NCBI GenBank assembly: GCA_017745235.1
Contig: JAGHZU010000011.1
Location: 1-64,000 of the forward strand
Length of the DNA stretch: 64,000 bases
Source: Caulobacter sp.
GTDB taxonomy: Bacteria; Pseudomonadota; Alphaproteobacteria; Caulobacterales; Caulobacteraceae
Reading direction: 5' to 3'
This document shows positions 50,942 to 59,163 of this stretch, piece by piece. Numbering within the stretch: position 1 is the stretch's first letter; every line of letters starts with the position of its first letter. The translations under genes and the position numbers were made by a program. The notes beneath the pieces were generated by a model. It was not told where the DNA came from and did no database searches. It saw only the letters and a program-made list of their open reading frames with translations.

Positions 50942-52536
50942 CCTCCGCATCCGCCGCCCGGATCGCATCGCCCCTTCTGGGGACCTTGGGCGCGCTCGGC
51001 GCCCTGGCCCTGGCCGGCCAGGCCCACGCCGCCACCGCCTGTGACGATCTGGCCAAGACCAAGGTCCCCGGCGCCGAGATCACCGCCGTCAAGGCGCTGG
51101 AGGTCGGCGCCCTGCAGGAGATCGATGTCTTCGGCATTCCGCCCCTGCCCACCGGCACGGCCTATTGCCGCGTGAACGCCACGCTGAAGCCGACCCCGGC
51201 CTCGTCGATCCTGGTCGAGGTCTGGCTGCCGACCAAGGAAGCCTGGAACGGTAAGTTCATGGCCACCGGCAACGGCGGCTATGGCGGCGCCCTGGGCGGT
51301 CCGCGCCTGGCCATGCGCCCGGCGATCAAGGCCGGCTACGCCGTCGCCGGCACCGACATGGGCCACACCGAGAACGGCGCGGGCGGCGAGGCCAACTGGG
51401 CCCTGAACCAGCCCGAGAAGATCGCCGACTGGGGTCACCGCGCCAACCACGAGACCGCCGCCTTCGCCAAGGCGATGATCGCCGCCTATTACGGCCAGGC
51501 CCCGCGCCGCTCGTACTTCACCGGCTGCTCGGACGGCGGACGCGAGGCCCTGATGGAGGCCCAGCGCTATCCGGGCGACTTCGACGGCATCGTCGCCGGC
51601 GCCCCGGCCAACGCCTGGACCCGCCTGATGGCCAGCTTCGCCTGGTCGTGGAAGGCCGTGCACGAGCGTCCCGAAAGCCGCCTGTCCGACGCCAACCTGG
51701 CCGTCGTGCAGAAGGCGGTCCTGGCCCAGTGCGACAAGCTGGACGGCGTCGCCGACGGGATCATCGAGGACCCCCGCCGCTGCCGCTTCGACCCGGCCGT
51801 GGTCCAGTGCAAGGACGGCCAATCCAAGGATTGCCTGACGCCGATCCAGGTGGACGGACTACGCAAGCTGTACCAGGGCCCGCGCGACGCCAAGGGCAAG
51901 CCGATCTATCCGGGCTATCCGGCCGGCGGGGAGGCCGTGCCCAACGCCTGGCCGCTGTGGATCAGCGGCGAGAAGGCGCAGCACCCGTCCTTCGCCCGCT
52001 CGTTCTTCGCCAACTTCGTCTATTCCGACACCGGCTGGCAGTTGGCTCGCATGAACCTGGACCGCGACCTGAAGGCCGCCCAGCGCCTGGCTCCGGTCGT
52101 GGCGTCCGACAATCCCGACCTGTCGGCCTTCAAGGCCCGCGGCGGCAAGCTGATCATGTACCACGGCTGGGCCGACGCGGCGATCACGCCCCTGGGCTCC
52201 ATCCAGTACTACGACGCCGTGCGCGCCCGCATGGGCGTGAAGTCGGCCGACGAATTCTCGCGCCTGTTCATGGTCCCGGGCATGTCGCACTGCTTCGGGG
52301 GCCCGGGCGCCGACAGCTTCGACATGCTGGCTACGATCGACGGCTGGGTCGAGGGCGGTCGCGCGCCCGACGTCGTGATCGCCACCAAGAACGACAACGA
52401 CTATGCGGGCCTGCTGGGCCTGCCGTCCAAGGCCCTGCGCACCCGTCCGCTCTGCGCCTATCCCAAGGTGGCCCAGTGGGACGGCAAGGGCTCGACCGAC
52501 GAAGCCGCCAGCTACAGCTGCGTGGCCAGCAAGTAG
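50938..52536 (+). CDS. Tannase/feruloyl esterase family hydrolase
   Basis: A 532-aa secreted protein. The signal peptide ends QAHAATACDD. The alpha/beta-hydrolase nucleophile is in YFTGCSDGGREALMEAQRYP (GCSDGG is the tannase/feruloyl esterase form of GxSxG). The catalytic Asp and His regions are MYHGWADAAITP and MVPGMSHCFGGPG. Paired cysteines (for example TACDD and GCSDG) match the family's disulfide next to the active site. It hydrolyses ester bonds of gallic, ferulic or related phenolic acids. It follows the GPH transporter with a 4-base overlap. Its presence is the best clue that the substrate of this locus carries phenolic ester groups. Confidence 0.9.
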   Translation: MTSASAARIASPLLGTLGALGALALAGQAHAATACDDLAKTKVPGAEITAVKALEVGALQEIDVFGIPPLPTGTAYCRVNATLKPTPASSILVEVWLPTKEAWNGKFMATGNGGYGGALGGPRLAMRPAIKAGYAVAGTDMGHTENGAGGEANWALNQPEKIADWGHRANHETAAFAKAMIAAYYGQAPRRSYFTGCSDGGREALMEAQRYPGDFDGIVAGAPANAWTRLMASFAWSWKAVHERPESRLSDANLAVVQKAVLAQCDKLDGVADGIIEDPRRCRFDPAVVQCKDGQSKDCLTPIQVDGLRKLYQGPRDAKGKPIYPGYPAGGEAVPNAWPLWISGEKAQHPSFARSFFANFVYSDTGWQLARMNLDRDLKAAQRLAPVVASDNPDLSAFKARGGKLIMYHGWADAAITPLGSIQYYDAVRARMGVKSADEFSRLFMVPGMSHCFGGPGADSFDMLATIDGWVEGGRAPDVVIATKNDNDYAGLLGLPSKALRTRPLCAYPKVAQWDGKGSTDEAASYSCVASK

Positions 52537-52545
52537 CCGGGCAGG

Positions 52546-52577
52546 GCCGGGGCGGTCGACCTGCCGGCCGCCCCGGC
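52546..52577. terminator. GC-rich hairpin between convergent genes
   Basis: GCCGGGGCGG (52546-52555) and CCGCCCCGGC (52568-52577) pair in a perfect 10-bp stem with a 12-base loop. It lies in the 55-bp gap between the tannase gene and the convergent carbonic anhydrase gene. There is no T-run, but the position suggests a terminator for both. Confidence 0.5.
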
Positions 52578-52591
52578 GCCTGGACCGGCGG

Positions 52592-53122
52592 TCAGTCGCG
52601 CCGCTGAAGCTCGGCCCGATAGCGCTTCCAGTTCTCGACATAGTGCAGGGCCGAAGCCTGGAGGATGACCGCGTGTCCCTCCCCGATTTCGCGCACCACC
52701 TTGCCCGGCGCGCCCATGACCATGGAGTTGTCGGGGATTTCCTTGCCCTCGGTGATCAGGGCGCCGGCCCCGATCAGACAGTTCTTCCCGATCTTCGCCC
52801 CGTTCAGGATGATCGAGCCGATCCCGATCAGCGAACCGTCGCCGATCGTGCAGCCGTGCAGCATCACCATGTGGCCGATGGTCACATTGGCTCCGATCGT
52901 GAGCGGACTGCCAAGATCAGTATGAAGAACGCTGCCGTCTTGAACATTGCTGTTCTCGCCGATCTCAATAGGATCGTTGTCTCCGCGAAGCACCGCGCCC
53001 CACCACACGCTCGAATTCTTGCGCATGATGACGTTTCCCATCACCTGGGCGCTGGGTGCGATCCAGTATTCGCCTTCCGGCGGCAGCTGGGGACTTTCGG
53101 CGCCCAAGGAATAAACAGTCAT
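52592..53122 (-). CDS. Gamma-class carbonic anhydrase-like protein
   Basis: A 176-aa left-handed beta-helix protein built of hexapeptide repeats ([21 protein letters not shown] is part of the series). The three metal-binding His residues of gamma-carbonic anhydrases are visible in SVLHTDL, TIGHMV and MLHGCTIG, so it can bind zinc. Related bacterial proteins (YrdA/PaaY type) have weak or unknown carbonic anhydrase activity. Other enzymes of this fold act as thioesterases, so the reaction is not certain. The ATG at 53122 was chosen because the upstream in-frame 20 residues do not fit the family. Confidence 0.88.
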   Translation of the reverse strand: MTVYSLGAESPQLPPEGEYWIAPSAQVMGNVIMRKNSSVWWGAVLRGDNDPIEIGENSNVQDGSVLHTDLGSPLTIGANVTIGHMVMLHGCTIGDGSLIGIGSIILNGAKIGKNCLIGAGALITEGKEIPDNSMVMGAPGKVVREIGEGHAVILQASALHYVENWKRYRAELQRRD

Positions 53123-53156
53123 CCGTACACCCCGTGTTCTAAAAGCAGGCGAGACG

Positions 53157-53172
53157 TTAACGCGCCATAAAC
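53157..53172. promoter_or_regulatory. CtrA-box-like site
   Basis: TTAA-N7-TAAAC matches the Caulobacter CtrA consensus TTAA-N7-TTAAC at 8 of 9 fixed positions. It lies about 35 bp upstream of the carbonic anhydrase ATG and about 265 bp before the first possible start of the rightward gene. CtrA is the cell-cycle master regulator of Caulobacter. One-mismatch matches occur by chance, so this is only a candidate. Confidence 0.3.
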
Positions 53173-53182
53173 CATGTCGCAC

Positions 53183-53453
53183 CCATTGTATTTGTGCGAT
53201 TCGAGAGGGAACACTCCCATATCGGGAATCATTCTTTCTCGTGTCCCCGCCGCTGGCGATCCTCGCACGCGGCGTCCCGACGACGGAGACCGTGGGTGCC
53301 GGTTTTTGCGTTTCGGCGTTTTTCCTCGCTCGATGGCCCGCCCTCCGGGGCGTCTCCCGGAGCGTCCCCCGAACGACCCGGCCGCGCTCGCGTCTCCGCC
53401 TCTCATCCTCCCCGTTGCTCCAAGGACGACGCCCTGCGGCCTCGTCCTTTTTT
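53183..53453 (+). other. Gene-free region ending in a terminator, possible small RNA
   Basis: This 290-bp gap before phoH has open frames that show no codon bias or recognisable features. It ends in an intrinsic terminator before the phoH ribosome binding site, so some transcript probably stops here. The most economical readings are a small RNA or a leader with an attenuator for phoH. I cannot assign it to a known RNA family. Confidence 0.3.
53422..53453 (+). terminator. Intrinsic terminator upstream of phoH
   Basis: AAGGACGA (53422-53429) and TCGTCCTT (53442-53449) form an 8-bp stem with a 12-base loop, running into six Ts. It lies 22 bp before the phoH ATG. It may end a short upstream RNA or attenuate phoH. 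Confidence 0.75.
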
Positions 53454-53474
53454 CATGCCTGAATGGAGGCTTTC

Positions 53475-54248
53475 ATGACCAAGCGAGCCCTGAAGCGGAT
53501 GGTGCGCGAAGGCGCGAACGACGCGGGCCGTTACGATGACGACGCCAAGGTGCGCCGCCTGCCGGTGGAGCATCGCAGCGGCTGGTCCCCGCTGGGCGGG
53601 TCGGGTCATGACGATCGGGACCAGAGCTATCTCAAAACCATAAAACCGAAATCGCCCGGCCAGGCCGAGCTGATCGAGGCGATCGACGCCAAGAACCTCA
53701 TCATGGCCCTGGGCCCGGCCGGCACCGGCAAGACCTACATCGCCATCGCCAAGGCCGTGGAGGCCCTTGAGGCCGGCCGCGTCAGCCGCATCGTGCTCTC
53801 GCGCCCCGCCGTCGAGGCCGGCGAGTCGATCGGCTACCTGCCCGGCGACATGGAAGACAAGCTGGCTCCCTACCTACGGCCCCTCTACGACGCCCTGACC
53901 GACCGCCTGTCGGTCAAGCGCATGCGGGCCCTGATGGCCGAGGGCGCCATCGAGATCGCCCCGGTCGGCTTCATGCGCGGCCGTACGCTCAACAACGCCT
54001 TCGTGGTGATCGACGAGGCCCAGAACTGCACCTACATGCAGCTGAAAATGCTGCTCACCCGCCTGGGCTGGCACTCGACCATGGTCGTCACGGGCGACCC
54101 CAACCAGTCGGACCTGCTGCCAGGCATCTCGGGCCTGGCCGAGGTGTCGGCCAAGTTCGACGCGGTGGACAACATCGCCGTCGTCCGCCTGGCCGACCGA
54201 GACATCGTGCGCCATCCCCTCGTGGCGGAGATGCTGGGCGTGCTGTGA
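53475..54248 (+). CDS. phoH: PhoH-like ATPase
   Basis: A 257-aa P-loop protein. Walker A is ALGPAGTGKTYIAIAKAVE (GPAGTGKT at 80-87). Walker B is FVVIDEAQNCTYMQLKMLLTR (about 175). GDPNQSDLLPG and NIAVVRLADRDIVRHPLV are further family motifs. PhoH proteins are RNA-related ATPases. The N-terminal PIN-domain part of the PhoH2 type is absent, so this is the short PhoH type. The ATG at 53475 was chosen over 53463 because GGAGG lies six bases before it. The following OPT gene is on the same strand, separated by a structured 128-bp region. Confidence 0.9.
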   Translation: MTKRALKRMVREGANDAGRYDDDAKVRRLPVEHRSGWSPLGGSGHDDRDQSYLKTIKPKSPGQAELIEAIDAKNLIMALGPAGTGKTYIAIAKAVEALEAGRVSRIVLSRPAVEAGESIGYLPGDMEDKLAPYLRPLYDALTDRLSVKRMRALMAEGAIEIAPVGFMRGRTLNNAFVVIDEAQNCTYMQLKMLLTRLGWHSTMVVTGDPNQSDLLPGISGLAEVSAKFDAVDNIAVVRLADRDIVRHPLVAEMLGVL

Positions 54249-54315
54249 CCTTGTTTCCCGCACGGCGTTTTCAAGGGTAGCGACAACCCGCAAAACGCGA
54301 AAATGCGGAACAAGG
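54249..54315 (+). other. Nested stem-loop directly after phoH
   Basis: Starting one base after the phoH stop, four helices nest inside each other: CCTTGTT/AACAAGG, CCGCA/TGCGG, GCGTTTT/AAAACGC and GGGT/ACCC with a 7-base loop. The result is a 67-nt hairpin of about 23 base pairs interrupted by small bulges. It has no T-run, so it is not a standard terminator. It could be an mRNA-stabilising element at the phoH 3-prime end or a regulatory leader for the OPT gene. Confidence 0.5.
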
Positions 54316-54326
54316 CTTGAGTTTAG

Positions 54327-54355
54327 GGCGGTCGGACGTGCAAGGTCCGGCCGCC
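54327..54355 (+). promoter_or_regulatory. Hairpin in the OPT leader
   Basis: GGCGGTCGGAC and GTCCGGCCGCC pair over 11 positions (one G-T wobble) with a 7-base loop. TTAACTGTTTT follows, 21 bp before the OPT start. It may act as a weak terminator or attenuator between phoH and the transporter gene. Confidence 0.45.
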
Positions 54356-54376
54356 TTAACTGTTTTGGGACCCTTC

Positions 54377-56362
54377 ATGTCCGACACGACCGCAACTCCG
54401 CGCACGGAGTTCACAGCCCGAGGGGTCCTGCTCGGGATTCTGATCACCCTCGTCTTCACCGCGGCCCAGGTCTATCTGGGCCTGAAGGTCGGCCTGACCT
54501 TCGCCACCTCGATCCCGGCCGCCGTCATCTCGATGGCCCTGCTGCGCGCGTTCAAGACCGCCACGATCCAGGAAAACAACATCGTCCAGACCATCGCTTC
54601 GGCGGCGGGCACGCTGTCGTCGGTGATCTTCGTCCTGCCGGGCCTGCTGATGATCGGCTGGTGGAGCAAGGTGCCGTTCCTGACCACCTTCGGCGCCTGC
54701 CTGGTCGGCGGTATCCTGGGCGTGATGTACACCATCCCCCTGCGCCGGGCCCTGGTCACCAATTCCGACCTGCCCTACCCCGAAGGCGTCGCCGCCGCCG
54801 AGGTGCTGAAGGTCGGCACCGGCTCGCGCGAAGGCGCGGCCGAGGGTCAGTACGGCCTGATCGCCGTCGTGCTGGGCACCATCGCCTCGGCCCTGTTCTC
54901 GGCCCTGGCCGCGGCCAAGGTGTTCGCCGCCGAAGTGGCCGGCTATTTCAAGGCCGGCGCCGGCGCGACCGGCCTGGGCGCCTCGGCCTCGCTGGCCCTC
55001 ATGGGCGCGGGTCACCTGATGGGCATCACGGTCGGGATCGCGATGTTCGCGGGCCTGGCCATCGCCTGGGGGATCCTGGTCCCGATCATGACCACCGTGC
55101 ACCAGATCCCCGGCGCCGACGCGGCCACCCACGCCCTGACCGTGTGGAAGACCGAGGTGCGGTTCATGGGCGCGGGCGTCATCGGCGCCGCCGCCATCTG
55201 GACCCTGGGCAAGCTGGTCGTTCCGATCTGGAAGGGCCTGGTCTCGGCGTTCGAGGCCAACAAGGCCCGCAAGTCCGGCGGCACGGTCGCCCGCGGCGAG
55301 CAGGACATCCCGATCGGCATCGTCGGCATCGTCTCGCTGGTGCTGCTGGCCCCGGCCGGCTGGTTCCTGGCCCACTTCCTGACCGGCGGCCCGATCCAGC
55401 ACCTGGCCGCCCCGCTGGTCGCCATCGGCGTCGGCTATGTGCTGGTCGCCGGCCTGCTGGCCGCCGCCGTCTGCGGCTACATGGCCGGCCTGATCGGCTC
55501 GTCCAACAGCCCCGTCTCGGGCATCGCCATCCTGACCGTGCTGGGCGCCTCGCTGATGGTCGGCGTGGTGGGGCGCGGCCTCATCGGCCCCGACGTCGCC
55601 AAGGCCCTGATCGCCTACGCCCTGTACGTGACCACCGTCGTGCTGGCCGTGGCGGTCGTCGCCAACGACAACCTGCAGGACCTGAAGACCGGGCAACTGG
55701 TCGACGCCACGCCATGGAAGCAGCAGGTGGCCCTGATGATCGGCGTGCTGGCCGGCGCCATCGTCATCCCCTTCGTGCTGGAACTGCTGAACCGCTCGAA
55801 CGGCTTCGCCGGCGCGGCCAACCTCAACACCGTGGCCGGCGCCAAGCCCCTGGACGCGCCCCAGGCGACCCTGATCTCGACCCTGGCCAAGGGCGTGATC
55901 GGCGGCGACCTGAACTGGACGCTGCTGGGCTACGGCGCCCTGATCGGCCTGGGCCTGGTCGCCGTCGACCAGATCCTGCGCTGGGCCAGCAAGGACCGCT
56001 TCAGCCTGCCGCCGCTGGGCGTGGGCCTGGCCATCTACCTGCCCAGCGCCGTGACCGCCCCCGTGGTGGTCGGCGCGGTGGTCGGCTGGATCTACGAGAA
56101 GATCGTCGCCAAGGACCGCCAGGCCGAACCGGCCAAGCGCCTGGGCGTGCTGATCGCCTCGGGCTTCATCGTCGGCGAGAGCCTGTTCAACGTGGCCCTG
56201 GCCGGCCTGATCGTGATCACCAACAAGCCCGGCCCGCTGGAGGTCCCCTTCGCGCCGTCCGAGCACGTGGGCATGATCTTCTCGCTGATCGCCGCGGCCG
56301 TGGTTGTCGCCGTGCTGTACGGCTGGTCGCGAAAGTCGGCCGACAAGATCGCCGACGCCTGA
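54377..56362 (+). CDS. OPT family oligopeptide transporter
   Basis: A 661-aa protein with about 14-16 membrane helices. The OPT signatures are visible as TFATSIPAAVISMALLR, NNIVQTIASAAGTLSSVIF, SDLPYPEGVAAAEVLKVG and a further SSNSPVSGIAILTVLGAS. OPT transporters are proton-coupled importers of oligopeptides or metal-chelator complexes. The ATG at 54377 was preferred over 54317 because the upstream 20 residues overlap the leader hairpins. It ends at a clear intrinsic terminator (56387-56421). Confidence 0.9.
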   Translation: MSDTTATPRTEFTARGVLLGILITLVFTAAQVYLGLKVGLTFATSIPAAVISMALLRAFKTATIQENNIVQTIASAAGTLSSVIFVLPGLLMIGWWSKVPFLTTFGACLVGGILGVMYTIPLRRALVTNSDLPYPEGVAAAEVLKVGTGSREGAAEGQYGLIAVVLGTIASALFSALAAAKVFAAEVAGYFKAGAGATGLGASASLALMGAGHLMGITVGIAMFAGLAIAWGILVPIMTTVHQIPGADAATHALTVWKTEVRFMGAGVIGAAAIWTLGKLVVPIWKGLVSAFEANKARKSGGTVARGEQDIPIGIVGIVSLVLLAPAGWFLAHFLTGGPIQHLAAPLVAIGVGYVLVAGLLAAAVCGYMAGLIGSSNSPVSGIAILTVLGASLMVGVVGRGLIGPDVAKALIAYALYVTTVVLAVAVVANDNLQDLKTGQLVDATPWKQQVALMIGVLAGAIVIPFVLELLNRSNGFAGAANLNTVAGAKPLDAPQATLISTLAKGVIGGDLNWTLLGYGALIGLGLVAVDQILRWASKDRFSLPPLGVGLAIYLPSAVTAPVVVGAVVGWIYEKIVAKDRQAEPAKRLGVLIASGFIVGESLFNVALAGLIVITNKPGPLEVPFAPSEHVGMIFSLIAAAVVVAVLYGWSRKSADKIADA

Positions 56363-56386
56363 TCCAGGCTCCAGCGACAGAAACGA

Positions 56387-56421
56387 AGACCCGGAAGGTG
56401 AGCGCCTTTCGGGTCTTTTTT
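56387..56421 (+). terminator. Intrinsic terminator after the OPT gene
   Basis: AGACCCGGAAGG and CCTTTCGGGTCT pair around a short loop and run into TTTTTT. It is a strong rho-independent terminator. Confidence 0.88.
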
Positions 56422-56459
56422 GTTTCCCGCGCCCCTGCGGCTGACGGCGAGCGGAGCCG

Positions 56460-57146
56460 CTAGACCGCCTCGATCACCGTCAAGATCGGGGCGCAGCGAA
56501 ACCGGAAGCCCAGCGCCTCGTAGAGAGCGATCGCCCCGGCGTTGTCGGCGTAGCTGTGCAGGAACGGCGTCTCTCCGCGTGCGACAATCTTGTGCGCCAC
56601 GTGAAGCATCAGCGTCGCCGCATAGCCCCGGCCGCGATGGTCGGGATGGGCGCAGACACCGCTGACCTCGGTGAAACCCTCGGGCCGCAGGCGCTCGCCG
56701 GCCATGGCCGCCAGGCGGCCGTCGACCTTCACGCCGACGAACTCGCCCAATTGATGTGTGCGCGAGAAGAACGGCCCGGGCGCGGTCAGGGTGGCCAGGG
56801 CCAGCATCTCCGGCGCATCGGCGTCGGTCAGCGGCACGATCTCGAACGGGGCGGGACGGGGCGCGGCCAGGGTCTCGGCGACCATCTGGCTAAGCACCGC
56901 GCGGCGGGCCACCCGCGTGCCCGGGATAGGCGGCGGCTCGAACCGCTCCACTAGCCCTACCTCGCCGGGATGGGCGCGCACCAGCCGCTCCAGGGCCGCC
57001 AGGCTGGCGGGCTCTTGGTCGGCCGTGGCGACGAAGAGGCCGATCTCCGGATCCACCCGCAGCGCGTCGCCGTCATGCAGCGCCAGATGCGCCTGCCGCG
57101 TGCTGAAGGCGTTCCAGACGGCGCGATCGAGGGGATGCGAGCTCAT
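56460..57146 (-). CDS. GNAT family N-acetyltransferase
   Basis: A 228-aa acetyltransferase of the FR47-like type. The acetyl-CoA binding region is EVSGVCAHPDHRGRGYAATLMLHV (RGRGYA near residue 170), and the C-terminal motif is SYADNAGAIALYEALGFRFRC. The N-terminal half is a divergent domain often seen in FR47-like proteins. Substrate unknown. The start overlaps the end of the upstream TetR gene by 4 bases, so the two form an operon. The regulator may therefore control this enzyme as well as the divergent MFS pump. Confidence 0.88.
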   Translation of the reverse strand: MSSHPLDRAVWNAFSTRQAHLALHDGDALRVDPEIGLFVATADQEPASLAALERLVRAHPGEVGLVERFEPPPIPGTRVARRAVLSQMVAETLAAPRPAPFEIVPLTDADAPEMLALATLTAPGPFFSRTHQLGEFVGVKVDGRLAAMAGERLRPEGFTEVSGVCAHPDHRGRGYAATLMLHVAHKIVARGETPFLHSYADNAGAIALYEALGFRFRCAPILTVIEAV

Positions 57147-57784
57147 CGACAGTACGCCGCGATCAGCGCCTTCACCGCCCCGACCACGGCCAGGGCCGGC
57201 TTGTCGTCGTCGTCGAACATCTGGCTGGAGGTGAACACGCCCTCGACCAGCAGCATCATCGCATCGCCCAGCGTTCCGGGATCGACCGCGCCCATCTCGG
57301 CGGCCTTGGCGCGCAGCCGCTCGCGAAGCGCCTGCTTGTGCGCCTGGGCCACCGCGCGGCCCGCATGCTCGCGGTCGGGATATTCGACCACGGCGTTGCT
57401 AAGGGCGCAGCCGCGGTAGTCGGCGCCGCCCGACCGTGCGGCCAGCCCTTCGAAATAGGCCACCATCTGGGCCTTCGGGTCGTCCGGAAACGCCGCTTCG
57501 GCCGACTGAAAGCGCTCCCAGAAGCCGTCCTCGACCTCGCGCAGCACCGCCGCCACCAGATCGTCCTTGGACTTGTAGCTGCGATAGAGACTGGGCTTGG
57601 TCACCCCTGCCCGGGTGACGATCTCGTCCACCCCGACCGCCCGAATGCCTTCCCGATAGAACAGGTCGCGCGCGGTCTCGAAGATCCGCTCGGCCGCGCG
57701 GGGCCCCGGTCCATAAGGCTTGTGGTGCTCCGGAACCGCGTCGTCGTCGGTCGGCGGAGCGCGTTTGGGAACATTGTTCGACAT
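57143..57784 (-). CDS. TetR family regulator of a GNAT/MFS unit
   Basis: A 213-aa TetR regulator. The DNA-binding part is RIFETARDLFYREGIRAVGV, then DEIVTRAGVTKPSLYRSYKS. An N-terminal extension rich in Pro and Asp precedes it. The C-terminal domain carries an ARSGGADYRGCALSNAVVE segment common in this subfamily. The gene diverges from the MFS transporter gene, with inverted repeats in the 80-bp gap. Repression of both genes by this protein, relieved by a transported compound, is the likely arrangement (inference). Confidence 0.88.
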   Translation of the reverse strand: MSNNVPKRAPPTDDDAVPEHHKPYGPGPRAAERIFETARDLFYREGIRAVGVDEIVTRAGVTKPSLYRSYKSKDDLVAAVLREVEDGFWERFQSAEAAFPDDPKAQMVAYFEGLAARSGGADYRGCALSNAVVEYPDREHAGRAVAQAHKQALRERLRAKAAEMGAVDPGTLGDAMMLLVEGVFTSSQMFDDDDKPALAVVGAVKALIAAYCR

Positions 57785-57789
57785 GGCGC

Positions 57790-57847
57790 TTGACGATGTT
57801 ACTTACCGGTACGTATACGGGCGATCAAGACCGTACCGATCGGTTAC
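57790..57847 (+). promoter_or_regulatory. MFS promoter with overlapping palindromic operators
   Basis: TTGACG (57790-57795) and TATACG (57814-57819) have an 18-base spacer and suit the MFS gene. Between and after them lie a TACCGGTA palindrome (57804-57811) and GTACCGATCGGTTAC (57833-57847), an inverted repeat with one mismatched pair. Both contain TACCG, so one regulator, probably the adjacent TetR, could bind both. Confidence 0.55.
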
Positions 57848-57865
57848 ATCGCTTCCGGGGCGCCC

Positions 57866-59143
57866 ATGACCAAGCCGACCCTCCGCCGTCCGTTCGGCGC
57901 CCGCTACGCCTTCGTCGTAGCTGCAGCGACCTTCCTGGCCCTGCTCGCCGCGGCCGGCCTGCGCGCCGCGCCGGGCGTGCTGATCCTGCCGCTGGAGAAG
58001 GCGTTCCACTGGGATCGCGGCTCGATTTCGACCGCCGCCGGCGTCGGCATCTTCCTCTATGGCCTGACCGGACCGTTCGCGGCGGCCCTGATGCAGTCGT
58101 TCGGCGTTCGCCGCACGATCAGCCTGGCTCTGCTGCTGATGGCGGTCTCGACGGGGCTGTCGGCCTTCATGACGGAGAGCTGGCAGTACGTGGCCACCTG
58201 GGGCGTGATGGCCGGCGTCGGCAGCGGCGCGGTGGCCATGGTTCTGGGCGCGACCATCGTCAATCGCTGGTTCGTGGCCCGACGCGGCCTGATGCTGGGC
58301 CTTCTGACGGCGGCGACAGCCACGGGCTCGCTGATCTTCCTGCCGGCCATGGCCTGGATCGCCGACCATGGCGGCTGGCGGCCGGTGGTGCTGACGGTGG
58401 CCGCCGTCGCGGCGGTTATGGCCCCGATCTGCTGGCTGCTGATCCCCGAGGCCCCCGACGCCATCGGCCAGCGCCCGTTCGGCGCGCCCGATGACTGGAC
58501 CCCGCCGCCCAAGGGCTCGGCCTCCAACGCCCTCTCCGCCGCGTTCGGCGCCTTGGCGCGGGCCGCCAAGACTCGCACATTCTGGCTGCTGTTCGGCGGC
58601 TTCTTCATCTGCGGCCTGACCACCAACGGTCTGATCGGCGTGCACATGATCGCCTTCTGCGGCGACCGGGGCATGCCCGAGGTCAGGGCCGCCGGCCTGT
58701 TGGCGCTGATGGGCCTGTTCGACCTGTTCGGCACCACCGCCTCGGGCTGGCTGACCGACCGCTACGACCCGCGCAAGCTGCTCGGCGTCTACTACGCCCT
58801 GCGCGGCCTCTCGTTGATCTACCTGCCCTTCTCGGACTTCTCGATCCTCAGCCTGTCGGCCTTCGCGGTGTTCTATGGACTGGACTGGATCGCCACGGTG
58901 CCGCCCACGGTGCGCCTGGCCACCGAGGCGTTCGGCGACCGCGACGGTCCCATCGTGTTCGGCTGGATCGGCGCGGGCCACCAGCTAGGCGCGGCCACGG
59001 CGGCGATCGGCGCGGGCGTGATCCGCGCCCAGCAAGGGCAGTATCTGGAAGCCTTCGTGATCGCGGGCGTGGCGGGCCTGCTGGCGGCCGGGGCGTCTCT
59101 GGCGATCAAGCGGGGGACGGCGGTGGCGGCTAAGGCTGCCTGA
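57866..59143 (+). CDS. MFS transporter
   Basis: A 425-aa major facilitator with about 12 helices. Features include GAVAMVLGATIVNRWFVARRG (RWFVxRRG of the oxalate/formate and monocarboxylate-type group), GLMLGLLTAATATGSL and, in the C-terminal half, GWLTDRYDPRKLLGVYYALRG, the second-half signature loop. Related proteins carry organic anions or export drugs. The direction and substrate are not clear. The gene is divergent from a TetR/GNAT pair, a layout common for efflux or detoxification units. Confidence 0.87.
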   Translation: MTKPTLRRPFGARYAFVVAAATFLALLAAAGLRAAPGVLILPLEKAFHWDRGSISTAAGVGIFLYGLTGPFAAALMQSFGVRRTISLALLLMAVSTGLSAFMTESWQYVATWGVMAGVGSGAVAMVLGATIVNRWFVARRGLMLGLLTAATATGSLIFLPAMAWIADHGGWRPVVLTVAAVAAVMAPICWLLIPEAPDAIGQRPFGAPDDWTPPPKGSASNALSAAFGALARAAKTRTFWLLFGGFFICGLTTNGLIGVHMIAFCGDRGMPEVRAAGLLALMGLFDLFGTTASGWLTDRYDPRKLLGVYYALRGLSLIYLPFSDFSILSLSAFAVFYGLDWIATVPPTVRLATEAFGDRDGPIVFGWIGAGHQLGAATAAIGAGVIRAQQGQYLEAFVIAGVAGLLAAGASLAIKRGTAVAAKAA

Positions 59144-59163
59144 CCCCCTCAGTCGCTATGCGA

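Noticed and set aside
53241..53462. 73-codon open frame before phoH
   Set aside because: It runs through the terminator hairpin, has no ribosome binding site and its composition resembles a chance frame.
54356..56266. Minus-strand open frame of 636 codons opposite the OPT gene
   Set aside because: The translation is Asp/His/Gln/Gly low complexity typical of antisense to membrane proteins; the plus strand has OPT signatures.
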